Shown here piece by piece: positions 8,609 through 17,423 of a stretch of 64,000 nucleotides of DNA; positions within the stretch are counted from its first letter, which is position 1; the number at the start of each line of letters is the position of its first letter. A program made the position numbers and the translations under genes. Source of the stretch: Paenibacillus alvei DSM 29 (GTDB lineage Bacteria > Bacillota > Bacilli > Paenibacillales > Paenibacillaceae); contig NZ_AMBZ01000001.1 in the NCBI RefSeq assembly GCF_000293805.1, positions 586,001 to 650,000 on the forward strand. The letters run 5' to 3'. The notes beneath the pieces were generated by a model. It did no database searches, had not been told where the DNA came from, and saw only the letters and a program-made list of their open reading frames with translations.

Positions 8609-9473
8609 CGTCGTTACCTCCCGCCTTTCCGATAAACCAATCCTCTAATGTCAATGGGAGTTCATCGACGAGAAGCGGATTCAATTCCTGCAATGCGGCC
8701 ATCGCCTCATCGGTTTCCAAGATGACCGTATTTACCCGACCAACCTGCTGTAAGACGAACACATCCGCTCGATGCAGCCACATTGGAGGCTTATCTCCAT
8801 TGAATACGACCTGCATCTTTTTCATCCGCTCACGCAGTCGCTCCAGCTCCCATACATCATCCGTTCTTCCCTCCTGCAGCAGCACTACAGTATCCGCCAT
8901 CCGGTCGAGCTCACCAAGCATGTGTGAGGAAATCACAATGGAGTTATGTTCATCAAGCGAGTTCACAATTAAGCTTAGCAGCTGCTTTTTAGCCACAGCA
9001 TCCACACCATTGGTCGGCTCATCAAATAAGATTAATTTCGCCTTGGTCGCCAGTCCAAGCGCCGTGCTGAACAGCATTTTCATCCCTTTGGACAAGGTGC
9101 GAACCCGCTTATTCATCGGCAGCTTGAATCGTTCCATTGCCGACGTGAAAAAGAACAGATCGAAGTTCGGATAGATCATTCCATACCACGCAGCACATTC
9201 ACGTATCGTATACATTTCGAGCGCAGTGGGGGCATCGGGTACGAATACCACCTCCTGCTTGCATGCTGCGTGTTTATGAATATCCGTGCCATGAAACAAG
9301 ACACTGCCATGATCCGGATCGTAAATCCCGACCAAGGTACGCAGCAGCGTAGTTTTTCCAGCACCATTGCGTCCTACTAATCCAGTGATCTTTCCCGGTT
9401 CTATCGTAAAGCTTGCCCCGCGAAGGATCGGTTTCCCATCAATCGCTTTATGGACATCTGTCACTTGCATCAT
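8598..9473 (-). CDS. ABC transporter ATP-binding protein (YtrB-like)
   Basis: This 291-residue ATPase shows Walker A GRNGAGKTT near residues 34-42, a signature region LSKGMKMLFSTALGLA in place of LSGGQ, Walker B LILFDEPTNGVD and the switch His in SSHMLGELDRM. SKGM-type signatures are usual for YtrB/EcsA-class ATPases. It directly follows the GntR regulator with a 4-bp overlap, as in the ytrAB order of Bacillus. It most likely drives the permease at 7580-8608. Confidence 0.87.
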   Translation of the reverse strand: MMQVTDVHKAIDGKPILRGASFTIEPGKITGLVGRNGAGKTTLLRTLVGIYDPDHGSVLFHGTDIHKHAACKQEVVFVPDAPTALEMYTIRECAAWYGMIYPNFDLFFFTSAMERFKLPMNKRVRTLSKGMKMLFSTALGLATKAKLILFDEPTNGVDAVAKKQLLSLIVNSLDEHNSIVISSHMLGELDRMADTVVLLQEGRTDDVWELERLRERMKKMQVVFNGDKPPMWLHRADVFVLQQVGRVNTVILETDEAMAALQELNPLLVDELPLTLEDWFIGKAGGNDDEA

Positions 9474-9856
9474 GATTCATCCCTCCACCATTCCACAGAA
9501 GCTTGCTCCACCATCTCTATAAATTCTTTCCGAGCAAGCCCCAAATGCTTTGCTTCAACGGCAATGCGGTTCAACTCATCCTTCAGCTTCGCCATTCGTT
9601 CATGAGCCATGCGAGGAGCAGGTGTATCCGCAATGAAAGTGCCCTTGCCCCGAACCGTTATGATGACTCCTTGGCGCTCCAATTCTTGATAGGACTTGCT
9701 TACTGTATTTGGATTCACTAACAGCATTGTTGACAACTCCCTTACGGACGGCACCTTGTCTCCACTTTGCAGCGCTCCCTGTGCAACCAGAGCTTTCATC
9801 TGTTCGACGATCTGCTCATAAATAGGGGTAGCGCTGTGTTCTTGTAATCGAAACAT
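9470..9856 (-). CDS. GntR-family repressor, YtrA subfamily
   Basis: This is a 128-residue regulator: an N-terminal winged helix (PIYEQIVEQMKALVAQGALQ, then the VPSVRELSTMLLVNPNTVSKSYQELERQG recognition region) followed by a short helical tail. The small size defines the YtrA branch, which typically represses its own ABC operon. The operator at 9900-9937 overlaps its promoter. GGAGGC precedes the start. It heads a five-gene operon running to the terminator at 5565. The inducer is unknown; in B. subtilis ytrA responds to certain cell-wall antibiotics. Confidence 0.9.
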   Translation of the reverse strand: MFRLQEHSATPIYEQIVEQMKALVAQGALQSGDKVPSVRELSTMLLVNPNTVSKSYQELERQGVIITVRGKGTFIADTPAPRMAHERMAKLKDELNRIAVEAKHLGLARKEFIEMVEQASVEWWRDES

Positions 9857-9899
9857 GGCGGCCTCCTTTCATATATTCAATCGATCCTGATTAAATTTT

Positions 9900-9955
9900 A
9901 GAGTGTACTACTGAAACTAGTACACATAGTACACTCTTCAGCCTAAAAATGTCAA
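9900..9955 (-). promoter_or_regulatory. Promoter and operator of the YtrA-like operon
   Basis: On the minus strand TTGACA (9950-9955) and TACTAT (9926-9931) are 18 bp apart. A perfect 11-bp inverted repeat, AGAGTGTACTA (9900-9910) with TAGTACACTCT (9927-9937), has one arm on the -10 box, and a further ACTAGT core lies in the spacer. This is the expected target of the adjacent YtrA-like repressor. Confidence 0.85.
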
Positions 9956-10040
9956 GACATATATTGGAATGACATGCTCCATTCTTCTAATTTTGTGTTA
10001 CAATATGGCTGGATATAGTCAGACCAAGGGGGTCGGATTA

Positions 10041-10955
10041 ATGAGACATTCATTTACGCTCACATGGGAAGGGCAGGATCGCATATTGCGCGGCGATGCC
10101 TTCGTTCCTGGCAGCACCTTCGTTCCGAAGGAGAAGTCAAAAGCAGGTGTACTTCTTGTAGCCCATGGCTACAAGGGATTCAAGGATTGGGGCATGTTCC
10201 CTTACGTCGGCAAGCAATTGGCTGAACGCAGCGGACTTCTGACCCTAACCATTAATTTTACATATAACGGTGTGGGCCCCTCACTCGATCGATTCGATGA
10301 GCCTGGGCGGTTTGCTGTGAACACCTATCAGCGAGAGCAAGAAGATATAGACGTTCTTTTCAACTGGATTCGTTCAGAAAAATTTGGCCAGTGGATAATA
10401 TCTGAGGGGATTGAATATGATGTATTGCCAAATACACCTATTTACCTGCTCGGCCACAGTCGTGGCGGCGCCACCTGCCTGCTCTATGCACTTGATCATC
10501 CCCATGCAGTTAGCGGCGTGATTTCGTGGAACGGAGTTACGAATATGGATCTGTTCACGGAACAGCAGAAGCAGGAAATGAGGCAATCTGGACGTTCTGC
10601 CGTAATTAATGCCCGCACTAAAGAGGCTTTGCCATTAGATCGAGCTATGCTGGAGGATTTGGAGTCCAACGTGGAAAGATACGCACTGATAGAACGTATC
10701 AAGGATGCTGATTTTCCGCTTATTCTTGTCCAAGGTTCCGATGATCTGCCTGGATTCCGTGAAGGATCGGCGAAGCTTGTTCAGAACTATACCGGGGCAA
10801 AATGGATAACCATAGACGGCGCCGGGCATACCTTCAACACCGTCCATCCCTTCCAAGGCACGACCCCAGCGCTTGAAGCTGCAATCGAAGCCACTGTGGA
10901 ATGGCTTCACCACTGTGTATCCGGCCAGCCGGCAAGGAACGACAGTACAACTTGA
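10041..10955 (+). CDS. Alpha/beta hydrolase
   Basis: This 304-residue predicted cytosolic hydrolase is of the dienelactone-hydrolase/acyl-esterase type. The nucleophile elbow GHSRGG lies near residue 140, VAHGYKGFKDWG marks the oxyanion region, VQGSDD the acid and GAGHTF the catalytic His. The start at 10041 is chosen because AAGGGGG (10026-10032) sits eight bases upstream; the frame is open 24 codons further without a ribosome site. It diverges from the YtrA-like operon. The substrate is unknown. Confidence 0.85.
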   Translation: MRHSFTLTWEGQDRILRGDAFVPGSTFVPKEKSKAGVLLVAHGYKGFKDWGMFPYVGKQLAERSGLLTLTINFTYNGVGPSLDRFDEPGRFAVNTYQREQEDIDVLFNWIRSEKFGQWIISEGIEYDVLPNTPIYLLGHSRGGATCLLYALDHPHAVSGVISWNGVTNMDLFTEQQKQEMRQSGRSAVINARTKEALPLDRAMLEDLESNVERYALIERIKDADFPLILVQGSDDLPGFREGSAKLVQNYTGAKWITIDGAGHTFNTVHPFQGTTPALEAAIEATVEWLHHCVSGQPARNDSTT

Positions 10956-11045
10956 ACGTAATCTGCTAAAAATCATTGTGATGTATGATTTGGTTGCATC
11001 ATTGATGCAGCATTAGAGTGATAAGACAGGAGTTGCCTAATAGCC

Positions 11046-12419
11046 ATGTTATCCAAACAACAGCTGATTACGGTCATTATGACTACTATTGCAGGACTGA
11101 CTGCAGCTTACTTGCTTCATATTCCACTCCTTATTGGATTTGCACTCGGCTTCATCGTTCTTACATACTTATCTCGCCGGCAAGGCAACGCATGGACATC
11201 CCTGCTTCGTTATATGAGAGATGGCGCCAAGCACACACTGGGAGTAGCCTGGATTCTTATTATGGTTGGTCTCATGATCCCGGCATGGACCATAAGCGGA
11301 ACAATTCCTTATCTCATTGAACAAGGATTGTCTTGGATTGAGCCTGCTTACATGACAACACTTACGTTCTGGTTCTCCACGATCTTCTCCATGCTGCTCG
11401 GGACATCAACTGGAACACTTAGTGCCGTGGGCATTCCTATGATGGGTGTGGCTGCTATTGCTGGCGTTCCCTTACCGCTTATGGCAGGGGCACTCATTTC
11501 AGGTGCATTTGTCGGAGACCGGACTTCGCCATTCTCCAGCACGCACCGTCTTGTTGCGGATTCAACAGGAACAAGTGTCGGTCGGCAATATTCAGCTCTC
11601 GTGCCTACTACGCTGCTTGCGTTGGCTTCAGCTACCGTATTCTTCATGTGGTTCGATACCCAGGGCAAGTGGACTGTACCCGAACAAGCTCTGCGCATGG
11701 AATCATTCCACAGCCACTTCACCTTTAGTCCGTGGTTGTTCGCACCTGCTGCTGTCTTAATTATTGCGATCGTATTCCGACTGCAAGCCCGCATCGCCTT
11801 TACCATGTCCATTATTGTCGCGCTCGTGATCGGTACATGGCTGCAAGGCGCGACGCCTGCAGAGTGGCTGAATGGATTCTTGTTCGGATATGAAAATGCC
11901 GAGCTCCCTTCTCTTCATACGAAGGGCGTGCTGCAAATGATAGAGCTTGTCCTATTTATTATGATCGCTGGCGCATTCAATGGCGTTTTAGAAGCTACTC
12001 GTTCATTAGAGCCATATATCGCCGCCTTTATCGGCCGGAACAGCTCCCTGCCAGGAGCAACCGTCCGGGTCGGCTTATTTGGATTGTCATTAACCCTTGT
12101 ATCTTGCACGCAGACACTGCCGATTATGATGGCAGGACGGAGCGTGATGCCGCTGTGGTCGGAGCGTTTTCCCAAAGAACAACTGGCAAGAGTGATCGCG
12201 GACAGCGCGCTCGTCTTTGCCGCAATTATTCCTTGGAACTTGCTTGCAGTACTGTGCGGTACAATATTGGGCATTCCTGTCCATGCTTATGCACCGTTTG
12301 CAGTCTTCCTTTGGGTTACTCCAATTTGGACTCTGCTCGTGTCATGGATGATTCGGCACAAACGTCCACGCAAGCTGACGTCCGCACCTGCTTCAACGGT
12401 GCAAGGATTACAACCGTGA
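11046..12419 (+). CDS. Na+/H+ antiporter, NhaC family
   Basis: This is a 457-residue inner-membrane protein with about eleven hydrophobic segments. The segment GAFVGDRTSPFSSTHRLVAD (near residues 155-174) and the repeated GTSTGT stretch are typical of NhaC-type antiporters, which exchange cytoplasmic Na+ (or, in MleN, malate/lactate) for protons. AGGAG lies at 11028-11032. The preceding hydrolase ends 90 bp upstream, so co-transcription is possible. A strong hairpin follows at 12472-12513. Confidence 0.85.
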   Translation: MLSKQQLITVIMTTIAGLTAAYLLHIPLLIGFALGFIVLTYLSRRQGNAWTSLLRYMRDGAKHTLGVAWILIMVGLMIPAWTISGTIPYLIEQGLSWIEPAYMTTLTFWFSTIFSMLLGTSTGTLSAVGIPMMGVAAIAGVPLPLMAGALISGAFVGDRTSPFSSTHRLVADSTGTSVGRQYSALVPTTLLALASATVFFMWFDTQGKWTVPEQALRMESFHSHFTFSPWLFAPAAVLIIAIVFRLQARIAFTMSIIVALVIGTWLQGATPAEWLNGFLFGYENAELPSLHTKGVLQMIELVLFIMIAGAFNGVLEATRSLEPYIAAFIGRNSSLPGATVRVGLFGLSLTLVSCTQTLPIMMAGRSVMPLWSERFPKEQLARVIADSALVFAAIIPWNLLAVLCGTILGIPVHAYAPFAVFLWVTPIWTLLVSWMIRHKRPRKLTSAPASTVQGLQP

Positions 12420-12471
12420 CTCTATTGTAAGATCATGGCGAAGAGAATTGTCTAAAAAGCGACAACAATAC

Positions 12472-12513
12472 AAATAAACCGGTTCTACTATGCCAGTAGG
12501 AACCGGTTTATTT
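12472..12513. terminator. Bidirectional intrinsic terminator
   Basis: AAATAAACCGGTTC (12472-12485) pairs perfectly with GAACCGGTTTATTT (12500-12513) across a 14-nt loop that can itself pair partly. It lies between the convergent antiporter and phosphatase genes and can serve both. Confidence 0.88.
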
Positions 12514-12638
12514 ATTTCTGCTTTTATCAGTTCAATACAGTGTGATATCGAATATGTGACTAAGCTTGCCTGCAGCCGATGTTCACGCTCTCTTGTCTTT
12601 CAAGCCGCAATTCCAAAGCTTCCCAATGTTCGCCAAGC

Positions 12639-14899
12639 TTATTGCTTGCCATGAGTAACCTGAACGGGATCCGAATTATTTCTTGCTCCGACCGCCTTAA
12701 TAACAAAGCGGTAGCTTTGTTTAGAATCCACCTTCTTAAGCACATAACTATAATCGGCTTGACTTGGAAGGGCAGGGACATACAGACTCCAATTTTTCCC
12801 CACCTTATCATCCTGCTCATAAATTCGAAAACCTCTTACATCCGACGTAACAGCAGGAAGACTCCACGACAGAATTGCATTTCCGCTTTCGAACTTTAGG
12901 CTCGCTTTCTCTACTTTGGCAGGCTTGACGTCCGTTCTCTTGATGCTGTACTCATCGTACTTCTTAATTCCCTCGTTCTTTGCCGCCGTATAGGACGTGA
13001 ATTTCAGAACATCATTCGATATCGAAACATCAGTGAACATCTTTTTGAACGGTTGTGCGTCAATGACTGCAAAATAATCGTCATACCCCGGATGTTTTTC
13101 GTAAAATTTTCCCCCTACTGAGTTTGTCATGAGGTATACGGTGCCTTTTGGATCGACAACATTTCCCTCTTTGTCCTTCACCACGTTTTTGATCGGCTTA
13201 TCATTGAGCATTTGGTAGGATCGCATATACATATGGTCATGGGCTTCGAACACAATATCAATTCCCATCTCATCCAAAACGGGGATCAAGTATTTTTTGT
13301 AGAATCGGATACGGCCGTCTTCCCACTGTCCCGCATTGTCACCTGCCGAGTAAGGACCTTTGTGGAGCGAAACGAATTTCCATTTCTTATCGGTTCTCGC
13401 AACCTGATTTCTCATCCAATCCAATTGGGCGTTGAATTCGGGATCTACCCATTCCAATTCTCCTTTTTTATTCAATCCTCCCTCAAATTGAGAGTTAAAT
13501 TGCATGAAGAGCGCGTCCCCGTATTCGAACGCGTATACAGAACCGTCATGAGTACCTTTTACAACATCCTTCGGCAAATGAAAATGGTTGTAGAAGTTGT
13601 TATTGTCCGTAGTTTCGTCTCCATCGTAGTCTTTCACCTCATGGCCGCCAAGCACAGGCACGAACGGCACTCGAGCAAATTCCTGTTGAGGGAGACCCAG
13701 AAACCACTGCCACTGCGATTCCAAATCACCATTGTCGACTAAATCCCCAGTTAATAGAAAGAACTTCGGATCCCCAATATGCTCGATCGCTCTGCGGAAT
13801 GTATCCTGCCAGAGCTCGAATGTCGATTTGCTGGAGGCTTGCGAATCCGATCCTACGATAAAATGAAATTCCCGATTATCCGCTTGATCCGTCGTAAATG
13901 ATCCGAGAGCCCCCCATCCATCCGCATCTCCGTTGCCTGCCCGATAATGATATAACGTTCCCGGCTTTAGATTATTGGCAATGACCTTATGGCTTGCGAA
14001 TTTCGTTTTTTATTGGAGGATCGATCGCCTTTTACCATGAATGTCTCGATAATGTCGGAACTCCCGGTATAAGTAATCGCCTTTGCTTCCGGAAATGCGC
14101 CGTTCACCATTTCGGAGGCTTCGACCACCTGCAGCTTTGTGCCGGTTATCTCCTTCGGCGTATACCAAGCAAACGCCAAGCTTGTCTTGGTATCTCCGTT
14201 AAAAGTCATGCTTAATAACTGCGGCGCCTTGAAAGAGCTGTTCGTTTTGGGTACCCCATAAACAACGATATCCTTGATCCGGCTTGAACCGGTGTCGCCG
14301 ATCGAGCCGCTGCCTGCTACTCTGGAATCGGAGTTTACAACCCAACGAATATATAATTGCTCCTGATCGGCTGCTCCGCTTGGCAGCGCAATACCGTTTA
14401 ACGATCCGGCAGAACTGTATTCCGTGCTAAGTACAAGCGCTCCTTTTTCAACGTCTGTCCATTTGGCCAAATCCGTGCTGATTTGAAGCTTGAAGTCCTT
14501 AGGCCCAGTACTGGAGGACTTCTGTTGCGAAGATACCGTAATTTGCTCCAGTCCTTTCGTCGACAAGGAGGCTAACCAAGCCTTCTTGCCTTTGCCCTTG
14601 TCCCATCCTTGATAACGGATGCTCTTTTCGCTCTCATCAAATGTAAATCCTTTTCTGGAGCTCCCGCCAACCTCTTGGGAAAGCGTAGCGGAGCCTTTGA
14701 ATAAACCGGACGATGCATAGAAGGTGCCCGGATCGTTCTTTATGTTCGCAAATTCCCATTTGGCCGCAATCTCTGCACTTGCGGACGCATTCAATTCTTC
14801 CTGTGCGTAAGCAGAGCCCATGCTGGAAACTACCAGCATAACCGCTACCCATACCGAAAACACGCGATAACCATTCGTTAGCAAAAAACGCTTCCCCAT
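12639..14899 (-). pseudogene. Secreted purple-acid-phosphatase-like metallophosphoesterase, frameshifted
   Basis: Two frames read as one protein. The first (14899 down to about 14010) gives a signal peptide ending AYA-QEE and a beta-rich N-terminal domain; the second (from about 14010 to 12639) continues HKVIANNLKPGTLYHYR, then the phosphoesterase domain with GSDSQ, GDLVDNGD, GGHE, SLHKGPYS and EAHDHMYMRS, and a C-terminal fibronectin-III-like domain. The break falls in a run of six A (minus strand, 14006-14011); one more A restores the frame. The usual GNHE metal-binding motif reads GGHE. The start is the second ATG at 14899, behind AGAGG. It is either a pseudogene or a homopolymer base-call error; the gene is otherwise intact. 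Confidence 0.85.
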
Positions 14900-15161
14900 T
14901 CCATCGCCTCTTTCCATTCAATAAATGAAATGCCTCGATATTGAATAAACAACAGGAAAATGCCAAAGCCAGTCACTTATATTATACATATTATGGAATA
15001 AATGGGCTATTGATTTATTCACTGTGCTGCCACACCGACACATCCTGTTCACTTGTTTTTTCGGTTCAATCTGATAGAATACGGGTAATTCTCAGATAAC
15101 GCTCTTCATCGCAACAGCGCACAAACGCTGTATGCAGACACAGTCAGCAAGGAGGATACCT

Positions 15162-15584
15162 ATGACTACTCTATATTCGGACACACGCGCGAACGCTAAT
15201 GTCAAACAATCTATTTCCACACTTCAGAATCTTCTGGTGTCACTCACTCATCAAGAAGTCATTTCATGTCATCTCCCATTCATCGAGCATACGCTTTATC
15301 CTGAAAATTCGATTTTTATATATACAGAACAGCAGCTTCTTCATCCAGAATCCCCATTTCGTCTGAAGCGCAAGCTTCAAGAAGATGAGATCGTCATCGC
15401 CTATCTGGAATCCCGCGGATTGCTCGTAGCCGCAGGCTCAGAATCTGCATTGTCTAAAGCTTGCCTGAAGCTAGGCAGCTTGCTTGCGGAACAATGCGCA
15501 GCACTGACGCAGGCCGCGCGTCCTCGCTTAAAAGGAGTATTCTGGCGGGGTGTATCCCAAGATGTACATCCTCGCGCGATATAA
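15162..15584 (+). CDS. Hypothetical protein, 140 residues
   Basis: I do not recognise this protein. The start at 15162 has a textbook AAGGAGG (15149-15155), so it is probably real. It is soluble, with no signal or membrane segment. The middle is amphipathic and beta-like (IFIYTEQQLL, EDEIVIAYLES, GLLVAAG), followed by a helix rich in Ala/Leu and Cys. It is divergent from the phosphatase gene and ends before a terminator at 15653-15686. Confidence 0.7.
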   Translation: MTTLYSDTRANANVKQSISTLQNLLVSLTHQEVISCHLPFIEHTLYPENSIFIYTEQQLLHPESPFRLKRKLQEDEIVIAYLESRGLLVAAGSESALSKACLKLGSLLAEQCAALTQAARPRLKGVFWRGVSQDVHPRAI

Positions 15585-15652
15585 CCGGAAGTGAAAGCGC
15601 AATAAAGTTGGCATGCCGTATATCGTAAAGTCCGGAAAGCCCAATAAATACA

Positions 15653-15686
15653 AGAAGGCAAGCATCCAGAGCGATGCTTGCCTTCT
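15653..15686. terminator. Bidirectional terminator between the 140-residue gene and nadE
   Basis: A perfect 13-bp stem (15653-15665 with 15674-15686) around an 8-nt loop lies between convergent genes. Confidence 0.85.
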
Positions 15687-15728
15687 ATACGTAGGTAACT
15701 GCTTATCAGCGGTTTGCCTGTTATTCCG

Positions 15729-16538
15729 TTAGATGCCCGGAATCGGAGAGCGCTTGTGCTCTGTCTTCCGGTATTGGCGCTCGATTTTTTCACGTACGTC
15801 ATCTGGAATTGCTTTGCCTTCGAGATAATCGCTATTATGCTCGTACGTAATGCCAAGCTCTTTCTCATCAGTTTGACCTTCCCACAAACCTGCTGTTGGC
15901 GCCTTGTCGATCACACTTGCTGGGACACCGATATGCTTGGCAAGCAAGCGAACCTGACGCTTGTTCAAGGATGACAATGGCGTAATATCCACTGCGCCAT
16001 CTCCCCACTTCGTATAGAAGCCAGTCAACGCTTCAGATGCATGATCCGTACCTACTACGAGCAAGTTCATATCAAATGCAAGTGCGTATTGAACCACCAT
16101 TCGCGTACGAGCCTTCATGTTCCCTTTATTTGGAACACCCAGTGTGCGTGCATTCGGCAGCTGCTTAAGCGCTGCTTCTACCTCTTGAGCGGCTTCATCT
16201 ACCGCTTTCGCAATATTCGTTTCTACCGTGTGCTGCAAATTGAATGCTTTCGCAGTAGCGTAACTGTCGGAAATATCCGCCTGCGTGCCATATGGCTGGA
16301 ACACGCCAAGCGTCATATATTCCTTGCCCGTCTCCGCAGTCAATTCATCTGTCGCCTGCTTGCACAGTCCAGTTGCTACCGCACTGTCAATCCCGCCGCT
16401 AATCGCGATTAGAAGCCCATTCGTCCCTGTATTCAACACATACTGCTTCAAGAAGTCGACCCGCTTGCGCACCTCGGCATCTGGATCGATCTGTGGCTGT
16501 ACATTGAAACGCTTAATAATCTCTTGCTGCAAACTCAT
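15729..16538 (-). CDS. nadE: NH3-dependent NAD+ synthetase
   Basis: NadE amidates deamido-NAD with ammonia and ATP, the last step of NAD synthesis. The 269 residues match the ammonia-dependent enzyme without a glutaminase domain. The ATP-pyrophosphatase P-loop SGGIDSAV starts at residue 47; GTDHASEALTGFYTKWGDGAVDI and the C-terminal DKAPTAGLWEGQTDEKELG loop are family signatures. AAGGGGA precedes the ATG. The gene is monocistronic by appearance, with a shared terminator at its 3' end. Confidence 0.96.
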   Translation of the reverse strand: MSLQQEIIKRFNVQPQIDPDAEVRKRVDFLKQYVLNTGTNGLLIAISGGIDSAVATGLCKQATDELTAETGKEYMTLGVFQPYGTQADISDSYATAKAFNLQHTVETNIAKAVDEAAQEVEAALKQLPNARTLGVPNKGNMKARTRMVVQYALAFDMNLLVVGTDHASEALTGFYTKWGDGAVDITPLSSLNKRQVRLLAKHIGVPASVIDKAPTAGLWEGQTDEKELGITYEHNSDYLEGKAIPDDVREKIERQYRKTEHKRSPIPGI

Positions 16539-16592
16539 GATTCCGTCCCCTTCCTACAAGCATCGGTGCTTGGCCTACAATTCTATAGAAAT

Positions 16593-16615
16593 CCCCGCAT
16601 CAGCTAGATGCGGGG
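16593..16615 (-). terminator. Hairpin after the bacilliredoxin gene
   Basis: CCCCGCAT (16593-16600) pairs with ATGCGGGG (16608-16615); the minus-strand 3' side continues ATTTCT. This is a probable terminator of the gene at 16626-17060. Confidence 0.7.
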
Positions 16616-16625
16616 CATTGTGAAC

Positions 16626-17060
16626 TTAGCGGCAGAACTTATCGTACGCAGCTGTCAGATCAGCAGCGATCTCTTCAGCAGAACGATTCTCCACATTATG
16701 ACGCTCAATAAAATGCACCAATTCGCCGTCCTTCATCAACGCAATCGATGGAGAAGAAGGCGGATACGGCGCAAAGTATTCGCGAGCCTTAGCCGTCGCT
16801 TCCTTGTCTTGCCCTGCAAATACCGTAAACAAGTGATCCGGTACAGCATCGTGCTCTAGCGACTTGCGCACACCTGGGCGGCACAGTCCAGCGGCACAAC
16901 CGCATACTGAATTGACAACAACAAGAGCTGTTCCCTTCGCTGTAGCAAGCTTCTCTTCCACTTCCTCTGGTGTACGCAGCTCAATGCAGCCGATGGAAGT
17001 TAACTCGTCACGCATAGGTTGAACCATATCACGCATATATTGCTCAAAAGACATGGACAT
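16626..17060 (-). CDS. Bacilliredoxin, BrxA/BrxB (YphP/YqiW) family
   Basis: This 144-residue thioredoxin-fold protein removes bacillithiol from S-bacillithiolated proteins. The CGC motif in VNSVCGCAAGLCRPG (near residues 50-63) is the family active site, replacing CXXC. YFAPYPPSSPSIALMKDGELVHFIERH is the conserved second half. The start at 17060 is used because AGGAG is placed upstream and the protein then matches family length; the frame is open further without support. I cannot assign BrxA versus BrxB. Confidence 0.92.
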   Translation of the reverse strand: MSMSFEQYMRDMVQPMRDELTSIGCIELRTPEEVEEKLATAKGTALVVVNSVCGCAAGLCRPGVRKSLEHDAVPDHLFTVFAGQDKEATAKAREYFAPYPPSSPSIALMKDGELVHFIERHNVENRSAEEIAADLTAAYDKFCR

Positions 17061-17167
17061 CCTTACTTCACTCCTAACTCTATAAATAATTCCGTTGCCA
17101 GTGGATGAGTACCATCGGACACTGTCGCTACTATTGTAACCACTTGTAGGGAAGTAAAGCAAGGGAA

Positions 17168-17193
17168 AGCCGAAACCGATATCGGTTCCGGCT
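17168..17193 (-). terminator. 26-bp near-perfect palindrome after the 36-residue gene
   Basis: AGCCG-A-AACCGAT followed directly by ATCGGTT-C-CGGCT pairs with one mismatch, and a T/C-rich stretch follows on the minus strand. It is a probable terminator for the small gene at 17258-17368. Confidence 0.6.
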
Positions 17194-17257
17194 CGCTGAC
17201 TTCTGCCAGTTAGGCCCTCATTGCTGAGGAAGCTTGAAGCCCTTGGACATATCCTTT

Positions 17258-17368
17258 CTACGTAGAAGGACGGTTCGGGCCGTTCAACTTCTTATCGACT
17301 CCGCAGGTATCATTTGCAGCGCTGTTTTGCTTGTCTTGCTTGCGCTGTTCCTTTGAATCTTGGCTCAT
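17258..17368 (-). CDS. Small hydrophilic 36-residue protein
   Basis: This short frame starts at an ATG (17368) eight bases after AAGGAGG and encodes MSQDSKEQRKQDKQNS followed by an Asp/Thr/Cys-Gly segment and the C-terminus LNGPNRPST. It is rich in Lys, Gln and Asp, with a single Cys and no hydrophobic segment. The strong ribosome site and following palindrome argue that it is expressed. Small spore-core proteins have a similar composition, but I do not recognise the family. Confidence 0.6.
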   Translation of the reverse strand: MSQDSKEQRKQDKQNSAANDTCGVDKKLNGPNRPST

Positions 17369-17423
17369 CGCATAGGCCTCCTTTTCACAAAGTCGGTTCT
17401 ATTATGCGCAAGCTGGAATCGAC

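Noticed and set aside
8598..9473. Degenerate, inactive ATPase because LSGGQ is missing
   Set aside because: LSKGM-type signatures are normal in the YtrB/EcsA class; Walker A, Walker B and the switch His are intact.
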